This document shows, piece after piece, positions 1 to 5,203 of a DNA stretch of 5,203 nucleotides. Source of the stretch: Bacteroidota bacterium (GTDB lineage Bacteria; Bacteroidota; Bacteroidia; Flavobacteriales; Flavobacteriaceae). The translations under genes were made by a program, and so were the position numbers. The stretch lies in assembly GCA_022560715.1 (NCBI GenBank), contig JADFSQ010000173.1, positions 1 through 5,203 of the forward strand. Reading direction: 5' to 3'. Positions within the stretch are counted from its first letter, which is position 1. Each line of letters begins with the position of its first letter. Below the pieces are notes generated by a model. It saw only the letters and a program-made list of their open reading frames with translations. It ran no database searches and was not told where the DNA came from.

Positions 1-486
1 ACCCGCGGGATGTTCCATGGAATAAATTTCTTCAACCGCCCCCAATTGCAATCCGTCAGCGGCCAACGAACTTTGGGCTTCCGCTAAGAGTTTCCCGATA
101 ATCATGGGAATGAAAATGGCTTCACCCCCTTTCGACAATACAATGCGAATGGCACGCCCCGTGCGCACGTTCATGCCGGAGGGCGGTTGTTGTTGTAGAA
201 CCGTTCCCGCGGGCAATCCATCATCAAATTCAATGCCTTCTTGTTTCAATGCCAAGTCGATATCCGAAACAATTTGCAGGGCTTCCGAAATACTTTTTCC
301 TTGCAAGTCGGGCACGACCACTTCGGGCCGGGTATTCAAAACGGACAGCATGATGCTATTAATAGAGAGACCAATAATAATGGCCGTCACAAATAACGTC
401 ATTATCACCACCGCCCAAGGTTGAGCTAAAAAGGCCCAACGATTTTTTTTGGGAGGGGCCGCCGACGGAGGAAGTTGAACATCCAT
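1..486 (-). CDS. Membrane-anchored PASTA-domain protein, 3' end beyond left edge
   Basis: A reading frame open to the left edge starts at ATG 486-484 and gives 162 visible residues. After a short proline- and lysine-rich cytoplasmic N-terminus (PPKKNR, residues 11-16) comes one hydrophobic segment at about 24-50. A first PASTA domain follows at about 56-118, with the signatures VVVPDLQGKS, PAGTVLQQQPPSG and IVLSKGG, and a second PASTA domain starts near 125 and is cut by the edge. PASTA domains typically bind peptidoglycan or muropeptides outside the membrane. No kinase or transpeptidase domain precedes the membrane segment, so this is a stand-alone PASTA protein, not PknB or a penicillin-binding protein. 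It overlaps the rlmN stop by one base (TAATG) and has an AGGAG site, so translational coupling is likely. G+C is clearly higher than in the ribosomal genes to the right. The family call is firm; the exact role is unknown. Confidence 0.85.
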   Translation of the reverse strand, partial: MDVQLPPSAAPPKKNRWAFLAQPWAVVIMTLFVTAIIIGLSINSIMLSVLNTRPEVVVPDLQGKSISEALQIVSDIDLALKQEGIEFDDGLPAGTVLQQQPPSGMNVRTGRAIRIVLSKGGEAIFIPMIIGKLLAEAQSSLAADGLQLGAVEEIYSMEHPAG

Positions 487-854
487 TAAATCGCTTCTCC
501 TAATTGGCCGCAGCCGGCGTTGATATCAACACCTTGGGGTTTTCGTAAATAAACCGGGACATGTCGTTTTTCTAAAACGTCTTTGAATTTTTCCATAACC
601 GAATCCGGCGGCCGTTTGTACGGCAAACCCGGAACCGGATTATACGCAATTAAATTGACCCAATAATCCCCTCGTTCGGCCGGACCGCGTAATAAATTAG
701 CCAATCGTTTGGCCTCTTGCTCCGAATCATTTATTCCTTCCAACAAAATATACTCAAATGTCACACGCGATTTTGTTTTCATTGAAAAATGACGAGCAGC
801 CTCTGGACTAAAATCTATTTGTATACTTGAAGATTGATGTTTTTGATCATTCAT
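486..854 (-). CDS. rlmN: RlmN C-terminal part, truncated, fused to a foreign leader
   Basis: From about residue 27 of this 122-residue frame the protein matches the C-terminal third of RlmN, the dual-specificity radical-SAM enzyme that makes 2-methyladenosine at A2503 of 23S rRNA and in some tRNAs. Visible motifs are RVTFEYILLEGINDS (30-44), VNLIAYNPVPG (66-76), and GVDINAGCGQL (108-118), whose Cys115 corresponds to the cysteine that is transiently methylated in E. coli RlmN (C355). RlmN is usually about 340-400 residues long. Here the N-terminal domain and the CxxxCxxC iron-sulfur motif are absent, so this product cannot be catalytic. The first 26 residues (MNDQKHQSSSIQIDFSPEAA and on) match nothing in RlmN that I know. 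The ATG at 854 lies 11 bases after the fusA stop, so the frame is probably an artefact of a join near 765-800. The RlmN identity is firm; the start is not the native one. Confidence 0.82.
   Translation of the reverse strand: MNDQKHQSSSIQIDFSPEAARHFSMKTKSRVTFEYILLEGINDSEQEAKRLANLLRGPAERGDYWVNLIAYNPVPGLPYKRPPDSVMEKFKDVLEKRHVPVYLRKPQGVDINAGCGQLGEAI
497..501 (-). promoter_or_regulatory. Strong Shine-Dalgarno site of the PASTA gene
   Basis: The minus strand reads AGGAG ten bases before the ATG at 486, inside the last codons of rlmN. It decides the start of the PASTA gene. Its strength contrasts with the SD-less leaders of rpsL and fusA in the same window. Confidence 0.7.
765..800. other. Probable chimeric join between rlmN and the str operon block
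   Basis: RlmN homology running rightwards stops near 776, and no radical-SAM core follows. Immediately beyond is A+T-rich sequence that leads into the fusA stop at 866. G+C, ribosome-binding-site style and apparent taxonomy differ between the sides. The exact base cannot be fixed because the 26-codon leader is unidentified. A true recombination endpoint is the alternative to an assembly or amplification artefact. Confidence 0.6.
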
Positions 855-865
855 GTCAAAAATAT

Positions 866-2980
866 TTATACTTCTTCCTCACGAATTTTTTCAAGTATAT
901 TTCGTGGAAAAATTGCGTAACTGTCAAATTCCATAGTTGATGTTGCTCTACCAGATGATAGTGTACGTAGTGTTGTTACATACCCAAACATTTCTGATAA
1001 TGGAACTGTTGCTTTCACTACTTTAGAACCTGCTCTGTCGCTCATATCACTCACTTGCCCACGACGACGGTTAAGGTCTCCTACTATATCTCCCATATTT
1101 TCTTCGGGAGTAACTACTTCTAATTTCATTATTGGTTCCATGATTACGGCTCCAGCAATTTTTGCTGCAGCTTTAAAACCTAATTTGGCAGCCAACTCGA
1201 AAGATAATTGATCGGAATCCACATCATGATAAGATCCGTCTTTTAAGGTTACTTTCAAGCTGTCGATTTCGTATCCTGCGAGAGGACCATTAATCATGGC
1301 CATTTTAAATCCTTTTTCTACTGAAGGAATAAATTCCTTTGGCACATTACCACCTTTAATTGTAGAGATAAACTCCAATCCGCTTTTGCCTTCTTCGGCT
1401 GGCTCTATTGTAAATGAAATATCGGCGAATTTACCACGACCACCAGATTGTTTTTTGTAAACTTCTCTATGGTCTGCAATTTTAGTAATCGCTTCTTTAT
1501 ATTCTACTTGAGGTTGACCTTCGTTTACTTCAACTTTAAACTCACGTCTTAAACGATCGACTATAATATCTAAATGAAGTTCTCCCATTCCAGAAATAAT
1601 AGTCTGTCCTGAAGCTTCATCTGTTCTTACTGTAAATGTTGGATCTTCTTCGGCTAATTTAGCGAGAGACATTCCTAATCTATCTACATCAGCTTTAGTT
1701 TTAGGCTCTACAGCAATACCAATTACCGGATCTGGAAAATCCATACTTTCTAAAACAATTGGATGCTTTATATCTGTTAAGGTATCTCCTGTTTTAATAT
1801 TTTTAAATCCAACAGCAGCTCCAATATCTCCAGCTTCAATAAAGTCGATTGCTTTTTGTTTGTTTGCATGCATTTGGTAGATACGGGAAATACGTTCTTT
1901 TTTACCTGAACGGTTATTCAACACATAAGAACCAGCATCTAAACGACCTGAATATACTCTGAAAAATGCCAAACGACCTACAAAAGGATCGGTTGCAATT
2001 TTAAATGCTAAAGCAGAAAATGGCTCGTTTACAGATGGCTTACGAGAAATTTCGTTTCCAGTATCAGGATCTGTGCCCAAAATAGCTTCTTTATCTACTG
2101 GTGAAGGTAAGTAGCGACAAACAGCATCCAATAAAAACTGAACACCTTTGTTTTTAAATGCCGAACCGCATATCATTGGAATGATAGCCATATCCATGAC
2201 AGCAGATCTTAAAGCGGCATGCACTTCATCTTCTGTTATAGAATCTTCATCTTCCATGAATTTTTCTAACAAGTTATCATCATAGCTTGCTACTTCTTCA
2301 ATAAGTAAAGCTCTATATTTTTCAGCTTCTTCTTTTAAATCTTCAGGAATATCAATAATATCAAATGTAGCTCCATTATTATCTTCATGCCATACGATTG
2401 CTCTATTCTTAATTAAATCAACTATCCCTTTAAAGTCTTCTTCATCTCCAATAGGCAAAACAATAGGCACTGCATTAGAACCTAACATTTCTTTTACCTG
2501 TTTACAAACCATCATGAAATCTGATCCTTGACGGTCCATCTTATTAACAAATCCTATTCTTGGTACTTTGTAATTATCAGCAAGTCTCCAGTTAGTTTCA
2601 GATTGAGGTTCAACACCATCAACAGCACTAAATAAGAATACTAAACCATCTAATACACGTAATGAACGGTTTACTTCAACTGTAAAATCTACGTGACCAG
2701 GAGTATCAATAATATTAAAATGGTATTCTTTGGTTCCATCTATTGGATCTCCATTTTTTGTTGGAAAATCCCAAGTACAGGTTGTAGCAGCCGATGTAAT
2801 TGTAATACCTCTTTCTTGCTCTTGCTCCATCCAGTCCATAGTTGCAGCACCATCATGCACCTCTCCTATTTTATGTGAAACTCCTGTGTAATAAAGAATA
2901 CGCTCTGTAGTAGTGGTTTTGCCAGCATCAATATGCGCAGCAATACCTATATTTCTTGTATATTTTAAATCTCTTGCCAT
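866..2980 (-). CDS. fusA: Elongation factor G (EF-G)
   Basis: This is the cytoplasmic translational GTPase that drives tRNA-mRNA translocation and, with ribosome recycling factor, splits post-termination ribosomes. The start is the ATG at 2980 ([12 protein letters not shown]), giving 704 residues, a normal EF-G length. A longer frame that begins at 3064 would overlap rpsG and adds 28 residues with no family match. All G motifs are intact: P-loop AHIDAGKT at 15-22, RGITIT at 57-62, DTPGH at 92-96, NKMD at 146-149 and GSAFK at 272-276. Domains II-V follow, including GMGELHLDI and a domain V with [15 protein letters not shown]. The gene starts 7 bases after the rpsG stop with no Shine-Dalgarno site, which fits coupled translation in a Bacteroidetes str operon. 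rpsJ, the usual next gene in this phylum, is missing. The last 20 or so residues ([18 protein letters not shown]) look somewhat unlike the tails I recall from Flavobacteriia, but the frame is unbroken. Confidence 0.97.
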   Translation of the reverse strand: MARDLKYTRNIGIAAHIDAGKTTTTERILYYTGVSHKIGEVHDGAATMDWMEQEQERGITITSAATTCTWDFPTKNGDPIDGTKEYHFNIIDTPGHVDFTVEVNRSLRVLDGLVFLFSAVDGVEPQSETNWRLADNYKVPRIGFVNKMDRQGSDFMMVCKQVKEMLGSNAVPIVLPIGDEEDFKGIVDLIKNRAIVWHEDNNGATFDIIDIPEDLKEEAEKYRALLIEEVASYDDNLLEKFMEDEDSITEDEVHAALRSAVMDMAIIPMICGSAFKNKGVQFLLDAVCRYLPSPVDKEAILGTDPDTGNEISRKPSVNEPFSALAFKIATDPFVGRLAFFRVYSGRLDAGSYVLNNRSGKKERISRIYQMHANKQKAIDFIEAGDIGAAVGFKNIKTGDTLTDIKHPIVLESMDFPDPVIGIAVEPKTKADVDRLGMSLAKLAEEDPTFTVRTDEASGQTIISGMGELHLDIIVDRLRREFKVEVNEGQPQVEYKEAITKIADHREVYKKQSGGRGKFADISFTIEPAEEGKSGLEFISTIKGGNVPKEFIPSVEKGFKMAMINGPLAGYEIDSLKVTLKDGSYHDVDSDQLSFELAAKLGFKAAAKIAGAVIMEPIMKLEVVTPEENMGDIVGDLNRRRGQVSDMSDRAGSKVVKATVPLSEMFGYVTTLRTLSSGRATSTMEFDSYAIFPRNILEKIREEEV

Positions 2981-2987
2981 CCCGAAA

Positions 2988-3464
2988 TTAAAATCTAAAG
3001 TGAGAGAATGCTTTATTTGCTTCTGCCATTTTATGAGTATCCACTCTTTTCTTAACGGCTGCACCTTCTTCTTTAGCTGCTGCTAATACTTCGGCTGCTA
3101 ATTTTTGAGCCATGGATTTTTCATTTCTCTTACGTGAAAAACTGATTAGCCATTTCATTGCAATTGAAATTTTACGGTCCGGACGAATTTGCATCGGAAT
3201 TTGATATGTTGCACCACCAACTCTACGGCTACGTACTTCTACGTGAGGCATAACGTTAGATAATGCTTGTTTCCATATCTCTAAAGCAGTTTTTTCTTCG
3301 TCAGTATTTTTCTCTTCTACAATATTTATTGCATCGTAGAAAATTTTAAAAGCCACCGATTTTTTTCCGTCCCACATCATCATGTTAACAAAACGTGTTA
3401 CTAACTGATCGTTAAAACGCGGATCTGGTAAAAGTGGTCTTTTCTTTGCCTGTCTTTTTCTCAT
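2988..3464 (-). CDS. rpsG: 30S ribosomal protein S7
   Basis: This is a primary 16S rRNA-binding protein that nucleates assembly of the 30S head and lies near the decoding and E sites. At 158 residues it has full length for Bacteroidetes S7. It opens with [19 protein letters not shown], carries the conserved [20 protein letters not shown] stretch in mid-protein, and ends with [20 protein letters not shown], a flavobacterial-type C-terminus. The ATG at 3464 is preceded by an A-rich leader (AAAGAAGAC) with at most a weak Shine-Dalgarno match. It lies 22 bases after rpsL and 7 bases before fusA, so it is the middle gene of the str transcription unit. In E. coli S7 represses this operon by binding the rpsL-rpsG spacer. 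The 22-base spacer here is too short to show a comparable structure. Confidence 0.98.
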   Translation of the reverse strand: MRKRQAKKRPLLPDPRFNDQLVTRFVNMMMWDGKKSVAFKIFYDAINIVEEKNTDEEKTALEIWKQALSNVMPHVEVRSRRVGGATYQIPMQIRPDRKISIAMKWLISFSRKRNEKSMAQKLAAEVLAAAKEEGAAVKKRVDTHKMAEANKAFSHFRF

Positions 3465-3486
3465 GTCTTCTTTTTAAAGTTTTAAA

Positions 3487-3861
3487 TTACTTTTTAGGGC
3501 GTTTTGTACCGTATTTAGATCTTCGTTGTGTTCTGCCTTCTACACCTGCAGTGTCTAAAGCTCCACGAACGATATGATATCTAACTCCTGGCAAATCTTT
3601 TACCCTTCCACCTCTAACCAATACTATCGAGTGCTCTTGTAAATTGTGTCCTTCTCCAGGAATGTATGCGTTTACTTCATTACCATTTGTTAACCGTACT
3701 CTTGCAACTTTACGCATTGCAGAGTTAGGTTTCTTTGGTGTTGTAGTATAAACACGTGTACACACTCCTCGTCTTTGAGGGCACGAATTTAAAGCAGCCG
3801 ATTTACTCTTCTTGGTTATTTTGGTTCTTCCTTTTCGTACTAATTGTGAAATTGTTGGCAT
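3487..3861 (-). CDS. rpsL: 30S ribosomal protein S12
   Basis: S12 sits at the decoding centre and sets translational accuracy; it is the classical streptomycin-resistance locus. The 124-residue protein is complete, from [12 protein letters not shown] to [11 protein letters not shown]. The loop [13 protein letters not shown] (39-51) and the segment [13 protein letters not shown] (84-96) are intact. The lysines at 43 and 88 (E. coli K42 and K87 without Met) are both present, as in streptomycin-sensitive strains. Asp89 is the residue that is beta-methylthiolated in many bacteria. It is the first gene of the operon: the ATG at 3861 has an A-rich, SD-less leader, and a Bacteroidetes promoter lies 44-74 bases upstream. 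rpsG follows after 22 bases. Confidence 0.98.
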   Translation of the reverse strand: MPTISQLVRKGRTKITKKSKSAALNSCPQRRGVCTRVYTTTPKKPNSAMRKVARVRLTNGNEVNAYIPGEGHNLQEHSIVLVRGGRVKDLPGVRYHIVRGALDTAGVEGRTQRRSKYGTKRPKK

Positions 3862-3990
3862 ATTATTTTATAATATTTTTTCTAAACCCTCTTTTAAAGG
3901 GCTGCAAAGGTAAAAATTAAAATGAATTATTCAAACGTTGAAGTCTTATTTTTATAACTTATCTGAAAATTAATTTGTGGCTTATATTAT
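3862..3990. other. Divergent intergenic control region
   Basis: These 129 A+T-rich bases separate rpsL from the outer-membrane gene. They hold the rpsL promoter on the minus strand. On the plus strand TTAATTTG at 3970-3977 is a one-mismatch fit to the -7 consensus, but no TTTG stands at the right distance upstream, so the promoter of the plus-strand gene is uncertain. I see no terminator, riboswitch or convincing hairpin. Confidence 0.55.
3905..3935 (-). promoter_or_regulatory. Bacteroidetes-type promoter of rpsL-rpsG-fusA
   Basis: On the minus strand TTTG (3935-3932) is followed after 19 bases by TACCTTTG (3912-3905). This matches the Bacteroidetes sigma-A consensus of TTTG at -33 and TAnnTTTG at -7 at a normal spacing. 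Transcription would start near 3900, leaving a leader of about 40 bases before the rpsL ATG. The promoter is seen by motif only; the start site is inferred. Confidence 0.8.
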
Positions 3991-5082
3991 TTGAATAAAT
4001 TTTCCGTTAGCTTTATAAAAAAAATACTTTTGACAACTATAAAAATTATAATCTTAAGCATAGCTATTTCTCTACTTAATTGTACTACTCTATTCTCACA
4101 AAATTTAAATCTTATCATTAAAGGAAAAGACAGTTTAGAAACTACTGTAATTGATTCTCTGAATTACATGAAAAGCTTTACTGATTTTATATCATTAGAA
4201 AATGAAATTGAATCGCTGCATCTTAAACTTCAAAAATCAGGTTTCATAGAAAATAAATTATTGTCGAGTGATAAAAAAAACGACTCAACTTATGTTGCAA
4301 AATTCAGCTTAAATAAAAAATATTACACCATATATATATACTACGATAAAAACCTGCTTTCAAAAGAAATATTAGAGTCTGTTTCTAATACTGTTACAGC
4401 AGAATATTTTATAACAACTATTTCTAAAAGTGAAGACATACTTAATTATATAAACTCTAAAATTGTTGAAGATGGTCAGCCTTTTGCTTCTCTTAAACTT
4501 GTAAACCTAAAAAAGAAAGACGACAATAACATTCAAGCCGAACTTATTATTTCTAACGACAAAAAAAGAAGTATCGACAATATTATAGTTAAGGGTTATG
4601 AGAATTTTTCAAAATCTTATATAAAACATTTTTTAAAAATTAAGATAGGAGATGATTTTAATTTAAAAACTTTAAAAGAAAAATCTGAAACCCTAAATAC
4701 CTTGCAATTTGCCAACCAAATAAAACCACCTGAAATTCTCTTTACAAAAGATTCAACTACTGTTTATCTATATTTAGAAAAAACCAAAAGCAACAATTTT
4801 GACGGCTTTCTTGGTTTTGGCACAAATGAAACTACCAACAAAATTGAATTTAGCGGTTACCTCAATTTGTCTCTTGTAAACAACCTTAATTATGGAGAGT
4901 CTTTTAATTTAGTTTATAAAAGCGATGAAAATGAGCAAAAAACTTTTGAAGTTAATTTTAACTTACCTTATATATTTGGTTCATCTTTAGGAACTGAATT
5001 TAATTTAAATATATTTAAAAAAGAGGTGTTTTTTAGAAAAGAGATCTTGAATTATTGGCTTTTCGTTTTTTGCAAACTTTAG
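3991..5082 (+). CDS. POTRA/beta-barrel outer-membrane protein (BamA/TamA-like), broken at 3' end
   Basis: This frame encodes an exported Omp85-superfamily-like protein. A signal peptide (KK at 10-11, hydrophobic to about 30, LFSQ at 34-37) is followed by a periplasmic part. The best POTRA-like unit is at about 192-264 (IDNIIVKGYENFSKSYIKH, then PPEILFTKDSTTVYLYLEK). The barrel begins at about 266 with NNFDGFLGFGTNETTNKIEF and repeated amphipathic strands. Such proteins insert or move proteins across the outer membrane; the substrate here is unknown. No in-frame ATG precedes the signal peptide, so the start is TTG at 3991, or possibly TTG at 4030. The family resemblance runs through NLPYIFGSSLG to NIFKK (341-344, base 5022), where a barrel of about 200 more residues would be expected. 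The last 19 residues (EVFFRKEILNYWLFVF and on) read antisense to another gene, so the native C-terminus is missing. Codons are very A+T-rich. It is divergent from rpsL. Confidence 0.75.
   Translation: MNKFSVSFIKKILLTTIKIIILSIAISLLNCTTLFSQNLNLIIKGKDSLETTVIDSLNYMKSFTDFISLENEIESLHLKLQKSGFIENKLLSSDKKNDSTYVAKFSLNKKYYTIYIYYDKNLLSKEILESVSNTVTAEYFITTISKSEDILNYINSKIVEDGQPFASLKLVNLKKKDDNNIQAELIISNDKKRSIDNIIVKGYENFSKSYIKHFLKIKIGDDFNLKTLKEKSETLNTLQFANQIKPPEILFTKDSTTVYLYLEKTKSNNFDGFLGFGTNETTNKIEFSGYLNLSLVNNLNYGESFNLVYKSDENEQKTFEVNFNLPYIFGSSLGTEFNLNIFKKEVFFRKEILNYWLFVFCKL
5005..5025. other. Probable chimeric join inside the barrel gene
   Basis: Resemblance to the outer-membrane protein read rightwards ends at about 5022. 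Resemblance to a membrane protein read leftwards on the minus strand ends at about 5008-5025. The two meet in an A/T-only stretch (ATATATTTAAAAAA), a plausible short-homology join. An artefact or a true inversion or recombination would look the same here. Confidence 0.55.
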
Positions 5083-5203
5083 AACTATTGCAATTACTCC
5101 CAGCGAAAGAATACTACTTACAATCCAAAGAATTGCTCCAATAAGAATAGATAGAAAGATAGGTACTTCAATAAAATTTATTATCCTGGGCAAAAGCGAT
5201 ACT
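5005..5203 (-). CDS. Fragment of a multi-spanning membrane protein, both ends missing
   Basis: The minus-strand frame is open to the right edge. A TTG at 5193 is the first possible start, but the codons before it (VSL) are also open, so the true start probably lies outside. Visible features are a long hydrophobic segment, VPIFLSILIGAILWIVSSIL and on to SLGVIAIVLKFA, and then a cytoplasmic-looking loop NEKPIIQDLFSKKHLFFKYI. The pattern of a helix ending in SLGxxxIxLK, followed by a polar NEKP-x4-DLFSK loop and an aromatic start of the next helix, resembles YciC/DUF975-like or glycerophosphodiesterase-membrane-domain proteins. That is a pattern match from memory, without a catalytic residue to confirm it. 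The stop at 5005 lies in sequence that belongs to the outer-membrane gene, so this C-terminus is probably not native. Codon use is A+T-rich; the source organism is unclear. Confidence 0.5.
   Translation of the reverse strand, partial: VSLLPRIINFIEVPIFLSILIGAILWIVSSILSLGVIAIVLKFAKNEKPIIQDLFSKKHLFFKYI

Noticed and set aside
104..424. Plus-strand frame of 106 codons
   Set aside because: It lies antisense to the PASTA gene, has cysteine-rich low-complexity content and no family pattern.
2693..2878. Plus-strand frame of 61 codons
   Set aside because: It is antisense to the EF-G GTPase domain, which is fully conserved on the other strand.
2981..3064. N-terminal extension of fusA by 28 codons
   Set aside because: It overlaps the end of rpsG in another frame and encodes nothing EF-G-like; the family start [12 protein letters not shown] fits exactly at 2980.
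3487..3861. Possible streptomycin-resistance changes in S12
   Set aside because: Lysines 43 and 88 and the surrounding loops are the sensitive wild-type residues.
3887..3901. CCCT/AGGG inverted repeat near the rpsL transcription start
   Set aside because: Only four base pairs with a seven-base A/T loop; too weak to call a terminator or attenuator.
4027..4101. Lipoprotein signal (LLNC at residues 28-31) in the outer-membrane protein
   Set aside because: Asparagine before the cysteine does not fit the lipobox, and LFSQ a few residues later is a normal signal peptidase I site for a barrel protein.

Overview
The window looks like a composite. A central block of about 4.2 kb (roughly 780-5020) carries the start of the str ribosomal-protein operon of a member of Bacteroidetes, most likely Flavobacteriia: rpsL, rpsG and fusA on the minus strand, and a divergent outer-membrane gene on the plus strand. 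The lineage call rests on the protein sequences (a 158-residue S7, a 124-residue S12, and an EF-G and POTRA/barrel protein of the flavobacterial kind), the low G+C by eye, A-rich leaders without Shine-Dalgarno sites, and a textbook Bacteroidetes promoter (TTTG, 19 bases, TACCTTTG) in front of rpsL.

Left of this block (about 1-780) the DNA is visibly richer in G+C. It carries two minus-strand genes: the C-terminal third of the 23S rRNA/tRNA methyltransferase RlmN and, overlapping it by one base (TAATG), a membrane-anchored PASTA-domain protein that runs off the left edge. The PASTA gene has a strong AGGAG ribosome-binding site, which is unlike Bacteroidetes usage. RlmN lacks its whole radical-SAM core and is joined in frame to an unrecognised 26-residue leader that begins 11 bases after the fusA stop, where rpsJ is expected in Bacteroidetes.

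Right of the block (about 5010-5203) the outer-membrane protein loses family resemblance in mid-barrel. From there a partial minus-strand gene for a multi-spanning membrane protein occupies the sequence to the window edge.

The three ribosomal genes form one transcription unit: S12 and S7 of the small subunit plus elongation factor G. The outer-membrane gene shares the 129-bp divergent control region. The two broken genes at the block's borders are best explained by two chimeric joins, from assembly, amplification or library construction. Real rearrangement cannot be excluded from sequence alone. I see no new defence, mobile or CRISPR system here, and no RNA gene.
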